Shown here piece after piece: positions 7,505 through 15,288 of a stretch of DNA of 64,000 bases. This stretch comes from SXVE01 sp036388895. GTDB taxonomy: Bacteria > Acidobacteriota > Blastocatellia > Pyrinomonadales > Pyrinomonadaceae. Under the pieces are notes generated by a model, which searched no databases, was not told the DNA's origin, and worked only from the letters and a program-made list of their open reading frames with translations. Position 1 is the first letter of the stretch; each line of letters begins with the position of its first letter. The stretch is taken from positions 69,569 to 133,568 of the forward strand of contig DASVQY010000028.1 in NCBI GenBank assembly GCA_036388895.1, given 5' to 3'. The position numbers and the translations under genes are program-made.

Positions 7505-7993
7505 ATGAAAATTCTTTATATTTTGCGTCATGCCAAATCAAGTTGGGACAATCCGCTTTTGGCTGATTTTGAGCGTCCTTTAAACGCTCGCGGTTTGGAT
7601 TCGGCTCCGTTAATGGGCGTAATTATCAACAAAAACAATTTTCAGCCGGATTTGATATTGAGTTCTCCGGCTAAAAGGGCGAAACAGACGGCGATTTTGG
7701 TGAAAAACAGCGGCAAAATCGAATCGGAAATTCAATACGACGAGCGAATTTATGAAGCCGCTCCGCAGGTGCTTTTACAAATCATTTCCGAAGTGAAAAC
7801 CGATCCCGAGTCTATAATGCTGGTCGGTCACAATCCGGGACTCGAAGGGCTTATTCGTGCGCTCGCCGATGAAGATCAGGTGATGCCGACGGCTTCACTG
7901 GCTGTAATTGATTTAGAAATTGAAAATTGGAGCGAGATCGCTGCCGGACAAGGATCTCTAAGGGCTTTTATCCGCCCGAACGAGGAAAATTAA
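7505..7993 (+). CDS. sixA: SixA-type phosphohistidine phosphatase (histidine phosphatase superfamily)
   Basis: A 162-residue member of the histidine phosphatase superfamily. The catalytic phospho-accepting His is His9 in LRHAKSSW. The second conserved His is in MLVGHNPGLEGL near residue 105. RPLNARGLDSAPLMG and SSPAKRAKQTA complete the pocket. Its size matches SixA, which dephosphorylates HPt phosphohistidine, rather than phosphoglycerate mutase. The partner is unknown, but a phosphorelay pair (phoB-phoR) lies just downstream. The two are not co-transcribed: a Pho box and a promoter sit between them. Confidence 0.88.
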   Translation: MKILYILRHAKSSWDNPLLADFERPLNARGLDSAPLMGVIINKNNFQPDLILSSPAKRAKQTAILVKNSGKIESEIQYDERIYEAAPQVLLQIISEVKTDPESIMLVGHNPGLEGLIRALADEDQVMPTASLAVIDLEIENWSEIAAGQGSLRAFIRPNEEN

Positions 7994-7995
7994 GA

Positions 7996-8082
7996 AGTAG
8001 ATTACAGGCATAAAAAAGTAGAGCAGTAAGTTTTGCTTTTAATTTACATTCCTTTACTGCTATCTTTTGCCTCTCGCCTACT
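7996..8082. repeat. Inverted repeat after the sixA stop codon
   Basis: The left arm at 7996-8029 (containing AGTAGAGCAGTAAG) pairs imperfectly with the right arm at 8053-8082 (TTACTGCTATCTTTTGCC and beyond). It starts three bases after the sixA stop codon. Its words resemble those of the repeats at 1701 and 10692. Confidence 0.6.
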
Positions 8083-8096
8083 GTTTATAAATTTAT

Positions 8097-8150
8097 TTAA
8101 CATCTTCTTAACATTTTGTTTACATCCAATTAAGTTTAGCCGCATAGAAT
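8097..8150 (+). promoter_or_regulatory. Pho box with 11-bp-spaced direct repeats and a -10
   Basis: TTAACA (8097-8102), TTAACA (8108-8113) and TTTACA (8119-8124) recur every 11 bp, and a weaker TTAAGT (8130-8135) continues the phase. TAGAAT at 8145-8150 serves as the -10, with the repeats standing in for a -35. The layout matches PhoB/PhoP boxes, whose direct repeats have the same 11-bp period (TTAACA type in Bacillus). The site lies just upstream of the phoB-like gene, so autoactivation under phosphate limitation is the natural reading. Confidence 0.75.
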
Positions 8151-8217
8151 CTCGCCAAACGGAACAATTTGTTTCTATTTCTTAAAATTATCGTTAAAAT
8201 TAAGAAAAACCCTGAAT

Positions 8218-8904
8218 ATGCTGCAAAATATTTTGATTGTTGAAGACGATGCCGACATCGCCGAAAGTTTGCAATACAACTTCAAACGCGAGGGCTTTCG
8301 TCCTCTGATTGCCGAATCCGGCGAAAAGGGATTGCGTCTGGCGCTCGACGAGAAAAATTCTCCGGCGCTGATTATTCTAGATTTAATGCTTCCGGGAATG
8401 AGCGGAATGGAGCTTTGCCGTCGTCTGCGCCGCGAATCTTTAACGGAGAATACACCGATAATAATGCTGACGGCGAAAGCCGCCGAAACCGATAAAATCG
8501 CCGGTCTTGAACTCGGCGCCGACGATTATATCGTCAAACCTTTTTCGGTCAAAGAAGTCATCGCGCGCGTCCGCGCCGTTTTGCGCCGAGTCGAAAAAGA
8601 AAGCGTGCCGCGCTATGAAGACGAACAAATGTCGGTTGATTTCGCCGATATGCGCGTTTTATGCGGCAACGAAGACGTGAAACTGACGCGAAAGGAATTT
8701 GCACTGCTCGCGCATCTCATCAAAAATATTGGACGCGTCGCGACGCGCCAGCAGCTTCTCGACAACGTTTGGGGTTACAGTTATTTCGGCGACACTCGCA
8801 CGCTCGACGTTCACATCCGGCGTTTGCGGCAAAAATTGGGCGATTGCGGCGCTTGCATCGAAACGGTCGTCGGCGTCGGTTACCGTTTTATCGGGCGTAA
8901 ATGA
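8218..8904 (+). CDS. phoB: PhoB-type response regulator
   Basis: A 228-residue OmpR/PhoB-class regulator. The receiver domain (residues 1-122) has the acidic pocket Asp10/Asp11, phospho-acceptor Asp55 (IILDLMLPGMSG), Thr85 (IMLTAKA) and Lys107 (IVKPF). The C-terminal winged helix (about 130-228) ends with the typical DVHIRRLRQKLG and VVGVGYRF. It should bind direct-repeat DNA. The Pho-box array immediately upstream supports the PhoB assignment over other members of the class. The stop codon overlaps the phoR start (ATGA), so the pair is translationally coupled. Confidence 0.9.
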   Translation: MLQNILIVEDDADIAESLQYNFKREGFRPLIAESGEKGLRLALDEKNSPALIILDLMLPGMSGMELCRRLRRESLTENTPIIMLTAKAAETDKIAGLELGADDYIVKPFSVKEVIARVRAVLRRVEKESVPRYEDEQMSVDFADMRVLCGNEDVKLTRKEFALLAHLIKNIGRVATRQQLLDNVWGYSYFGDTRTLDVHIRRLRQKLGDCGACIETVVGVGYRFIGRK

Positions 8905-9998
8905 GTTTTTTAAATTCTATTTTTTCAGCTAAAGAAAAGGTTCCTGCGGAAGACGCGTCGAAAATTCTGCGTGAGATTCTGGAAACGACGCGCGAAGGCG
9001 TTCTGGTCGTCGGTCGCGATACGCGAATAATCGCGTCGAACCGCGCCGCTTACAACGCCTTCGCGCGTTTTAACGGCGCGTTGGAAAACAAGCGTCTGAG
9101 CGAAGTGATTCGCGATTTGAATCTTCACGAAGCGTTTCAGAAGGCTTTGGAAAACGATCAAATCTTCGACATTAAACTGGAAATTCCCGGAAATATTCAA
9201 AGAAGATACGACGTTCACATCGCGCCGATTCAGCTCGGCGGAGCGAAAAACGCCATCGGATTTTTTTACGATATCACGCAGATCGAGCGCCTCGAACGTG
9301 TGCGGCAGGAATTTCTCTCGAACGTTTCGCACGAACTGCGCACGCCTCTGACCGCGATTATGGCGTTCGTCGAAACGCTCGAGGACGGAGCGATTGACGA
9401 CCCGGAAAACAATCAGCGCTTTCTCGGCATAATCCGCAAAAACGCCGAGCGGATGCGCCATTTGATAAACGATATTCTCGAACTTTCCGCAATTGAATCC
9501 GGGAACGTAAAAATTCAATTAAAAAAAATAAAGCTCTCGCCACTCGTAGACGAAATCTACACAAACGTTTCCGCCAAAGCCGCCGAACGCGGCGTGAGCT
9601 TGATCAATAACGTGCCTAAGAGTGCAACAGTTTACGCCGATGCGGTCAGACTCGAACAAATGTTAACGAATTTGATTGACAACGCCGTAAAATTTAATCG
9701 TCCAGCCGGAACCGTCACCGTAAGCTGCGAACGTTTGTCTGAAAAAGATGAAGAAAACGTTGAAAAAAATATAATTTCAGTCGCCGATGCGGGCGAGGGA
9801 ATTTCCGGCGAGCATTTGCAGCGCATTTTTGAAAGATTTTACCGCACCGACCGCGCCCGCTCGCGCGATCTCGGCGGCACGGGGCTTGGCTTGGCAATCG
9901 TCAAGCATCTGGCGAGACTTCACGGCGGCGAAGTTTCCGTGAAATCCGCTCCCGGAGAAGGCTCTACTTTTATCATCGAACTTCCCGCCGATCAATAA
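8901..9998 (+). CDS. phoR: PhoR-type sensor histidine kinase without membrane segments
   Basis: A 365-residue histidine kinase. A PAS domain covers about residues 25-125 (TREGVLVVGRDTRIIASNRAA). The dimerisation helix carries the phospho-acceptor His144 in FLSNVSHELRTPL. The ATPase domain (about 250-363) shows the N box LIDNAVKFN, the G1 box VADAGEGIS, the F box ERFYRTD and the G2 box GGTGLGLAIVKHL. There is no transmembrane segment, unlike the enterobacterial PhoR, so it is predicted to be cytosolic and may sense through its PAS domain or through a transporter-PhoU complex not in this window. The start ATG overlaps the phoB stop by four bases. Confidence 0.88.
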   Translation: MSFLNSIFSAKEKVPAEDASKILREILETTREGVLVVGRDTRIIASNRAAYNAFARFNGALENKRLSEVIRDLNLHEAFQKALENDQIFDIKLEIPGNIQRRYDVHIAPIQLGGAKNAIGFFYDITQIERLERVRQEFLSNVSHELRTPLTAIMAFVETLEDGAIDDPENNQRFLGIIRKNAERMRHLINDILELSAIESGNVKIQLKKIKLSPLVDEIYTNVSAKAAERGVSLINNVPKSATVYADAVRLEQMLTNLIDNAVKFNRPAGTVTVSCERLSEKDEENVEKNIISVADAGEGISGEHLQRIFERFYRTDRARSRDLGGTGLGLAIVKHLARLHGGEVSVKSAPGEGSTFIIELPADQ

Positions 9999-10040
9999 CT
10001 TAACTGTTTCACAAATTTCTTTTAATCAAAGCCGCACCTG

Positions 10041-10049
10041 TGTTACAAT
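10041..10049 (+). promoter_or_regulatory. Extended -10 promoter of carD
   Basis: TGTTACAAT contains TG-N-TACAAT with the -10 at 10044-10049. There is no convincing -35. Transcription would begin near 10056, about 93 bases before ATG 10149. Confidence 0.5.
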
Positions 10050-10148
10050 AAATTTTCCGCGACAAAAACTCTTCCGATGAATCAGGTTTTCGAGCCGGTT
10101 CATTGCTGCAACTTTTCTTCTGGAATTTTAGTCAATGGAGAGAACTTT

Positions 10149-10685
10149 ATGGAACTCAATATCGGACAAAAAGTGGCTTATCCAAATCAAGGCGTTTGTC
10201 TGGTCGAATCAATACAAAAGAAAACTATCGGAAACAACTCAATGAATTTTTATTCACTGCGAGTCTTGAGCGACAATTCGATTATTTTTGTGCCGACCGC
10301 AAACGCCGAAAACGTCGGCATTCGCCCGATTATCTGTGAATCTGAATTTAATCGGTTAATGAGCATTCTCGGAAAGGATTTCGATGAGGTTTCCAACGAC
10401 TGGAAAACTCGCTCGCGCGAATACACGGAAAAACTGCAAACCGGCGACGTTTTTGAAGCGGCGGACGTTTTGAAAAAGCTGACTTTTCTCAGCCACGAAA
10501 AAAAACTTTCATTCCGCGAGCAGACTTTGCTCGAAAAAGCGAAATTTTTGCTAGTTTCTGAAATCACCAATGCAAGTTTAGCCGAAGAAGCGGAAATCGC
10601 AGTGAAAATTGAAAAGCTCATCGCCGCCGCATGCGAAAAACACCTGGTTTCGCAGCCGCGGGTTCTAGTTGCGACTGTTCACTAA
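10149..10685 (+). CDS. carD: CarD family transcriptional regulator
   Basis: A 178-residue CarD/CdnL protein. The N-terminal 65 residues are the Tudor-like RNA-polymerase-interacting domain (MELNIGQKVAYPNQGVC, then FYSLRVLSDNSIIFVP). A helical C-terminal domain binds upstream promoter DNA in characterised members and stabilises the open complex at rRNA and other promoters. The frame is open from 10077, but ATG 10149 begins the conserved domain and has GGAGAG at 10137-10142. It is transcribed from its own extended -10 promoter and ends in a bidirectional terminator-like repeat facing queF. Confidence 0.88.
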   Translation: MELNIGQKVAYPNQGVCLVESIQKKTIGNNSMNFYSLRVLSDNSIIFVPTANAENVGIRPIICESEFNRLMSILGKDFDEVSNDWKTRSREYTEKLQTGDVFEAADVLKKLTFLSHEKKLSFREQTLLEKAKFLLVSEITNASLAEEAEIAVKIEKLIAAACEKHLVSQPRVLVATVH

Positions 10686-10691
10686 AAAAGT

Positions 10692-10760
10692 GAGAAGTGA
10701 CAATTGAGGAGTTATTTTCATTTCTGATTTTTACTTCTTACCTCTCACTTTTCACTTCTC
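10692..10760. repeat. Inverted repeat and bidirectional terminator between carD and queF
   Basis: The left arm 10692-10714 (GAGAAGTGACAATTGAGGAG and three more bases) pairs with the right arm 10737-10760. A GTTTTT follows on the plus strand and a CTTTTTT on the minus strand, so it can terminate both convergent genes. The right arm overlaps the queF stop codon. Confidence 0.7.
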
Positions 10761-11177
10761 GTTTTTAACATAGCTCGACCGCACAATGGTTTTTATGTTC
10801 CCGCGAACGTGAAAATCGCCTTCTATTTCGACCTTTAAGGGGTCGCAAGCATTGACGAAATCTTCGAGAATAATGTTGATGACGTGTTCGTGAAAAACTT
10901 TTATTTCGCGGAACGAATTGATGTAAAGTTTCAAGCTTTTCAATTCGATGCAGCGGTCGTTCGGAACGTATTTAAGCCGGATGACGGCGAAATCCGGGAA
11001 ATCAGAAAACGGACAAATCGCCGTAAATTCGGGCATTTCAAACTCAACCCAAATTTCGCGTCCGGCATAGTCGTAACGAAAGCTATCGAGCGGGTAAAGC
11101 TGCATTTCTTCGCGCGGCGTCGAACGAATATCCAGATTTTGCAGATTAATCGGGGGTAAATTTACTTGGTCTAACAT
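10752..11177 (-). CDS. queF: NADPH-dependent 7-cyano-7-deazaguanine reductase
   Basis: The enzyme reduces the nitrile preQ0 to the amine preQ1 in queuosine biosynthesis. The short unimodular T-fold form has 141 residues here. The catalytic Cys55 and Asp62 lie in FTAICPFSDFPDFAVIRLKY. The Glu/His substrate-binding segment LKLYINSFREIKVFHEHVIN follows. The frame extends to 11207 through a TTG, but ATG 11177 (MLDQVNLPPI) is preferred. Other queuosine genes (queC, queD, queE, tgt) are not in the window. The gene converges on carD. Confidence 0.95.
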   Translation of the reverse strand: MLDQVNLPPINLQNLDIRSTPREEMQLYPLDSFRYDYAGREIWVEFEMPEFTAICPFSDFPDFAVIRLKYVPNDRCIELKSLKLYINSFREIKVFHEHVINIILEDFVNACDPLKVEIEGDFHVRGNIKTIVRSSYVKNEK

Positions 11178-11352
11178 AGTAATCAGTTTCGATAAAAGTC
11201 GAAACAATTATTTTACAACAAAACGAAACAAAAGTTCAGCCTCAGAAAAGTGTTGGTAATACAGTTAAGATGAAAATGAGTAAATAATTAAGAAATAAGA
11301 TTAAAAGAGAGAAATTTTAGAATGTGAATTTATGTATTCGGTCGGGAAATTA

Positions 11353-12153
11353 TTAAAATTTAAATTTCTTTGCCGCCGCCAAATCGCTGATGCCGCGCGT
11401 TTTCAGTTCTTCGAGCAGATTAACGAAAATATGCGCCGTCGCGCGAGCGTCTTCGGCGGCGCGATGATGATTGATAAGCGCGACGGAAAAATACTGCGCG
11501 ACGGTGTTCAAACGATGATTTTCGATGTGCGGCAGCAGCTTGCGCGACAATTGAACTGTGCAGAGATGATGATTGGCGACGCGATAGTCGGTGTAAATCC
11601 TGCCGATTTCGTGATTTAAAAAACGCATATCGAAATGCGCGTTGTGCGCCACTAACACCGAATCGCCGATAAAATCTAAAAAATCAGCGGCTATTTCGCG
11701 GAATTTCGGCGCGCGGCTGACCATCTGATTTGTAATTCCTGTCAATTGCGATATGAACGCCGGAATCGTCGTCTCAGGATTGACCAAAGTGTGGAATTCG
11801 TCGGTAATTGCGCCGTTCTTTACGCGATAAGCGCCGATTTCAGTAACGCGGCACGGCGGCGTTTTAGCTCCGGTAGTTTCCAGATCGAAAACGACAAAAT
11901 CGGTTTCCGCCAGCTTCTTCTGCTTCAAATCATCTTCGACGAGTTCGACGGTATCTGCGTTTAACTGCAAACGCGGATCAGTTTCAATCAAGTCGGAAAC
12001 GAGCATTATCGCCAAATCCGGTTCGGGCTTGCGAATTTTCATCACGTAATCAACGACTTTTACCGCAGACGCGCGTCCGCCGACCGATTGCAGAAGCTGA
12101 ATCGTTTCGCTGACGAGCATAGATTCGGAAATCAAATTTGGATAAGGCGCCAT
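11353..12153 (-). CDS. DEDDh 3'-5' exonuclease (DnaQ-like)
   Basis: A 266-residue protein. The N-terminal 80 residues look like a small helical domain of unknown role. Residues from about 84 form an RNase T/DnaQ exonuclease with all DEDDh motifs: ExoI FVVFDLETTGA, ExoII LVAHNAHFDMRFL, and ExoIII with HHRAAEDARATAHIF. It resembles the stand-alone PolC/DnaQ-like exonucleases and the exonuclease domain attached to GIY-YIG nucleases in some bacteria. The GIY-YIG part is absent here. It may proofread or trim DNA; no polymerase gene is adjacent. Confidence 0.85.
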   Translation of the reverse strand: MAPYPNLISESMLVSETIQLLQSVGGRASAVKVVDYVMKIRKPEPDLAIMLVSDLIETDPRLQLNADTVELVEDDLKQKKLAETDFVVFDLETTGAKTPPCRVTEIGAYRVKNGAITDEFHTLVNPETTIPAFISQLTGITNQMVSRAPKFREIAADFLDFIGDSVLVAHNAHFDMRFLNHEIGRIYTDYRVANHHLCTVQLSRKLLPHIENHRLNTVAQYFSVALINHHRAAEDARATAHIFVNLLEELKTRGISDLAAAKKFKF

Positions 12154-12243
12154 CTTTAGTTTATTCTAACGTGAAAATATGAATCTGCAAGCAAGTGAGC
12201 GGCAAGCAAAGGACTTTGATAATTTTTTCGGAGAAATAAGCGG

Positions 12244-12588
12244 ATGAGAGAAGAAAACATTAAAGTTGTAGAGACTTACTTGAACGCCCTGAAGCGAAAA
12301 GATTTAAGCACGGCTTTGCTTGCCGACGATTTGAAATTTGAAGACCCGGTGAGCGGAAAAAACATTGGCGCGGAAAATCTGAAAGAGTTTTTATCCGGTT
12401 TTTTGCCCGCAATAAACGACGTTCGCATCATTCAGCACATTTGCGAAGGTGAATACGTCGTCACGCACTGGGAAGTTGACGGGATTTTCGGCGTGATCAC
12501 TATTTTAGAAAAATTCCGGGTGCAAAACGGAAAAATCACCGAAGCCTACGGATATTTCGACCCAAAACCGATTTTAGGCAGTTCGTAG
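12244..12588 (+). CDS. SnoaL/NTF2-like protein
   Basis: A 114-residue single-domain protein of the NTF2-like superfamily. A long N-terminal helix (NIKVVETYLNALKRKDLSTALL) leads into strands containing DDLKFEDPVSG, the usual SnoaL start. It ends with strands around YVVTHWEVDGIFG and EKFRVQNGKITEAYGYFD. Members include polyketide cyclases, limonene-epoxide hydrolase-like enzymes and pure binding proteins, so no reaction can be named. The stop codon lies at the edge of an inverted repeat that precedes pyrE. Confidence 0.75.
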   Translation: MREENIKVVETYLNALKRKDLSTALLADDLKFEDPVSGKNIGAENLKEFLSGFLPAINDVRIIQHICEGEYVVTHWEVDGIFGVITILEKFRVQNGKITEAYGYFDPKPILGSS

Positions 12589-12666
12589 AGTTCATTGGGT
12601 TCGTTGAGTTCTTTGAGAAAAAGAATTTCCTTTAACTCAATAAACTCTGCGAACTCAATGAACTTA
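12586..12666. repeat. Inverted repeat between the SnoaL gene and pyrE
   Basis: The left arm (about 12587-12616, AGTTCATTGGGTTCGTTGAG) pairs with the right arm (12636-12666, ending GAACTCAATGAACTTA) at roughly 24 of 29 positions. It begins on the stop codon of the upstream gene and ends ten bases before the pyrE ATG. There is no T tract, so it is not an ordinary terminator. Confidence 0.65.
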
Positions 12667-12675
12667 GTAGACTGT

Positions 12676-13257
12676 ATGAACTTAGAAGAAATATTAGAGC
12701 ATTTCAAACAAACCGATGCGCTTTTAGAAGGGCATTTTATTTTGTCGAGCGGTTTGCACAGTTCAAAATACCTGCAATGCGCGCGCGCGTTGCAACGTCC
12801 GTCTGATGCCGCAAAATTCGGCGAAGCGATTGCCGAACATTTTGCCAACGAAAATATCGAAACTGTCGCTTCGCCCGCAATCGGCGGATTGATAATCGGT
12901 TTCGCCGTCGCGCAGGCGCTGAACGCTCGTTTTATCTGGACGGAACGCGAAAGCGGAACGATGACTTTGCGGCGCGGTTTTTCGATTAAAGAAAACGAAC
13001 GAATTTTAGTGGTAGAAGATGTGATAACAACAGGCGGTTCAACGCGCGAATGTATTGCGGCGCTGGAAAAAAACGGCGCGAAAATTATCGGCGCGGCTTC
13101 CGTTATTGACCGCTCGAACGGCGCAGCCGATGTCGGCGTTCCGCGCATAGCTTTGGCGAGTTTGGAAGTTGTTAGTTATCAAACGGAAGATTGCCCGATG
13201 TGCGCTTCAGGGGAAATCGCCGTTAAACCGGGAAGCCGCTCACAAACGAAAGTATGA
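12676..13257 (+). CDS. pyrE: Orotate phosphoribosyltransferase
   Basis: The enzyme joins orotate and PRPP to make OMP in pyrimidine synthesis. The 193-residue protein has the family N-terminus (EGHFILSSGLHSSKYLQCA) and the PRPP-binding motif ILVVEDVITTGGSTRE near residue 120. The frame continues upstream to 12595, but that part is the arm of an inverted repeat; ATG 12676 (MNLEEILEHF) gives the normal length. The stop codon overlaps the ASCH gene start by four bases (ATGA), so the two genes are coupled. Confidence 0.95.
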   Translation: MNLEEILEHFKQTDALLEGHFILSSGLHSSKYLQCARALQRPSDAAKFGEAIAEHFANENIETVASPAIGGLIIGFAVAQALNARFIWTERESGTMTLRRGFSIKENERILVVEDVITTGGSTRECIAALEKNGAKIIGAASVIDRSNGAADVGVPRIALASLEVVSYQTEDCPMCASGEIAVKPGSRSQTKV

Positions 13258-13730
13258 AAATGACAAATCGAATCGCGGATTTTTGGCGAGAATTTTGCGA
13301 AATCAATTCTGAAATAAATCAAAATACGCCGTTTCAGATTTGGCATTTCGGACTCGGACGCGAAGACGCCGAAGAGCTTTCAAATCTGGTTTTGCAAGGC
13401 AAAAAAACCGGAACCGCATCGCTTCCCTGGGAGTATGAAAATAAACCGGAAGATGCGCCGATTGTTGGCGGTTACAGCGTCGTCACCGATTTTGACGGAA
13501 ACCCGAAATGCGTTATTCGCACGACCGAGCTTAAAGTTTTACCGTTTAACGAAGTTGATGCTGAATTTGCTTTCAGCGAAGGCGAGGGCGATCAAAGCCT
13601 CGATTACTGGCGCAAAGTTCATTGGGATTATTTTTCGCGCAGGTATACTGCAATCAACAAAGAACCGAGCCTTGAAATGCCGGTAAATTGTGAACGGTTT
13701 GAATTGCTTTATCCAAAAGTTAAAAAATGA
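13254..13730 (+). CDS. ASCH domain protein
   Basis: A 158-residue ASCH-fold protein, a PUA-like barrel proposed to bind RNA. Members include N4-acetylcytidine amidohydrolase (YqfB) and putative coactivator domains. The typical GKKTGTAS motif is present (LVLQGKKTGTASLPWEYE), followed by GGYSVVTDFDGNPKCVIRTTELKVLPF and the WRKVHWDYFSR region. It looks closest to the larger ASCH type rather than the 100-residue YqfB. Translation is coupled to pyrE upstream and to the frameshifted lipoprotein downstream through ATGA overlaps. Confidence 0.82.
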   Translation: MKMTNRIADFWREFCEINSEINQNTPFQIWHFGLGREDAEELSNLVLQGKKTGTASLPWEYENKPEDAPIVGGYSVVTDFDGNPKCVIRTTELKVLPFNEVDAEFAFSEGEGDQSLDYWRKVHWDYFSRRYTAINKEPSLEMPVNCERFELLYPKVKK

Positions 13731-14055
13731 GAAGACATCTTATTGCTTTATCAACGATTCTTTTGGCAAATGCTTGTAACATTCAACCGCAAAAATTTGA
13801 CGCTGAAAAGTGGAGAGGGGCGGAAAGACTGTTCGCGGCAGTATGATCGAAGACATCAGAAACAACAAAACTCTTCAAGGAAAAACAAAGAATGAGATCG
13901 AAAATCTTCTTGGCAAGGCTGACGAAAATTCAGGCAATTGGGTTGGTTATGAAGTAGTAACAATTTCGCGCTGTTATTTTTGGAGATGCCGGATGGAAAT
14001 TAATTTCGATATGCGAACAAAACAAGTAGTAGGGGATGTCGCTGTCAGCGATTAA
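13727..14055 (+). pseudogene. Frameshifted lipoprotein gene (SmpA/BamE-like)
   Basis: The first frame starts at ATG 13727, overlapping the ASCH stop. It encodes a lipoprotein-like signal (MRRHLIALSTILLANAC) followed by NIQPQKFDAEKWRG and stops at 13844. The second frame, open from before 13810 to 14055, continues with RGSMIEDIRNNKTLQGKTKN and EIENLLGKADE. The joined product reads like a small lipoprotein with a helix-loop-GKT segment, as in SmpA/BamE-type or related proteins. One added base between about 13805 and 13840, for example in GGGGCGG, would join the frames. It may be a real broken gene or a base-calling error. Confidence 0.55.
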
Positions 14056-14061
14056 ATTTTA

Positions 14062-14814
14062 ATGAACTTCAAACTTCTCATTCAATACGACGGCACGGAT
14101 TTTCACGGTTGGCAGGTTCAGGACAATCAGCGCACCGTTCAGGGCGAACTACAGCGAGTTTTGTCTTTGCTCGAAAACGCGGATGTTTACGTCGCCGGTT
14201 CGGGCAGGACCGACGCGGGCGTTCACGCCGAAGGTCAAGTCGCCAATGTGAAAATTGCAAAATCATTTACGCCGGAAAAATTGCGCGGCGCGATCAACGG
14301 CAATTTGTGGCGCGATGTCAGAATTTTGAATGTCGAGAAAGCGCCTGATGAGTTTCACGCGCGATTTTCTGCGAAAGGAAAAACATACGTTTACCGCGTC
14401 GTCAACGCTCCGGTGATTTCGCCCTTTTTGTGTCGCTTCGCGCATCACGAAGCGCGTCCGCTCGATGTCGGAAAAATGAACGAAGCGGCGCGGCTTTTTC
14501 TCGGAAAACACGATTGGACGGCTTTTTCCGCCGCCAATTCCGACGCCGAAAGCCGCGTGCGAACGATTTCGGATTTTTCAGTCGAATCTGATTGGAGCAG
14601 TAGGGCAAACGCGGCAGTAATTGAATTTCGCATTACGGGCGACGGATTTCTGCGTTATATGGTTCGTTCGATTGTCGGCACTTTGCTGGAAGTCGGGCGC
14701 GGCGAAAAAGATTCTGATACAATTCAGACGGCAATCGTCAGCGGAGACAGAAATTTAGCTGGTGCGACCGCTCCGGCAAACGGTCTGACTTTGGTCAAAG
14801 TTTATTACGAATGA
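14062..14814 (+). CDS. truA: tRNA pseudouridine synthase A
   Basis: The enzyme makes pseudouridine at positions 38-40 of the tRNA anticodon arm. The 250-residue protein has the catalytic Asp51 in the signature SGRTDAGVHAEGQVA and the family N-terminus LIQYDGTDFHGWQVQ. Later motifs are KGKTYVYRV, FSAANSD and the ending GDGFLRYMVRSIVGTLLEVG. Length and order are standard. It starts six bases after the frameshifted lipoprotein gene and may be the last gene of the pyrE-ASCH-lipoprotein-truA run. Confidence 0.96.
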   Translation: MNFKLLIQYDGTDFHGWQVQDNQRTVQGELQRVLSLLENADVYVAGSGRTDAGVHAEGQVANVKIAKSFTPEKLRGAINGNLWRDVRILNVEKAPDEFHARFSAKGKTYVYRVVNAPVISPFLCRFAHHEARPLDVGKMNEAARLFLGKHDWTAFSAANSDAESRVRTISDFSVESDWSSRANAAVIEFRITGDGFLRYMVRSIVGTLLEVGRGEKDSDTIQTAIVSGDRNLAGATAPANGLTLVKVYYE

Positions 14815-14823
14815 GTTTTCTAT

Positions 14824-14893
14824 AATGCAAAATCTAAAAATCAAAATGTAAAATGCCATTTTGATTTTTAGAAATGTGATTCTCATTTTTGTT
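14824..14893. repeat. Inverted repeat after truA
   Basis: CTAAAAATCAAAATG (14834-14848) and CATTTTGATTTTTAG (14857-14871) are perfect 15-bp arms around TAAAATGC, with weaker pairing outside. It begins about ten bases after the truA stop codon. Confidence 0.7.
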
Positions 14894-14895
14894 AT

Positions 14896-15195
14896 ATGAT
14901 TATTTATCACATCGTTACGCCCGAAGATTGGGAAAAATTCAAAGACGAGTACGAATACGAAGCCGAAAGTTTGCAAACCGAAGGCTTTATTCACTGCAGT
15001 TACCGAAATCAGCTCGACGACGTTCTCGAACGCTATTATAAAAACGCCGCGCGCGTTTTTATTCTGCATATAAACCCGCACCTTTTAACTTCTCCGCTGA
15101 TTGCCGAACCTTCGACAAAAAATGAAATTTATCCGCACGTTTACGGCAAAATAAATAGATCATCAATCGTCAACGTCGAGGAAAGAATTCTTTGA
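14896..15195 (+). CDS. DUF952 family protein
   Basis: A 99-residue protein of the DUF952 family, whose function is unknown. The family signature is visible as IIYHIVTPEDWEKF at the start, EGFIHCSYRNQLDDV in the middle and IYPHVYGKINRSSIV at the end. The conserved His in EGFIHCS and His in YPHVYG suggest an active or binding site, and the fold has been likened to ADP-ribosyltransferase-type domains, but no reaction is established to my knowledge. It stands alone between two inverted repeats. Confidence 0.8.
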   Translation: MIIYHIVTPEDWEKFKDEYEYEAESLQTEGFIHCSYRNQLDDVLERYYKNAARVFILHINPHLLTSPLIAEPSTKNEIYPHVYGKINRSSIVNVEERIL

Positions 15196-15268
15196 AGCCG
15201 CAGATTTCACAGATTAACGTTGAATGTTTTTGATTTCTTTGAGCTTATCTGTGAAAATCTGTGGTTTC
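15194..15268. repeat. Inverted repeat between the DUF952 gene and uppS
   Basis: GCCGCAGATTTCACAGATTA in the left arm (15194-15225) pairs with the right arm 15245-15268 (TTATCTGTGAAAATCTGTGG and four more). It begins on the DUF952 stop codon. Similar CCACAGATTTCACAGATT words occur in my memory of intergenic DNA from distant phyla; that is recollection, not a search. Confidence 0.7.
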
Positions 15269-15288
15269 ATTTGTCATAAAATACAAAA

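Noticed and set aside
8925..9518. 197-codon minus-strand frame inside phoR
   Set aside because: It is the reverse-strand shadow of the kinase reading frame, with no ribosome site or recognisable product.
12595..12675. 27-residue N-terminal extension of PyrE
   Set aside because: It is encoded by an inverted-repeat arm and gives a Ser/Asn-rich sequence not expected in the enzyme.
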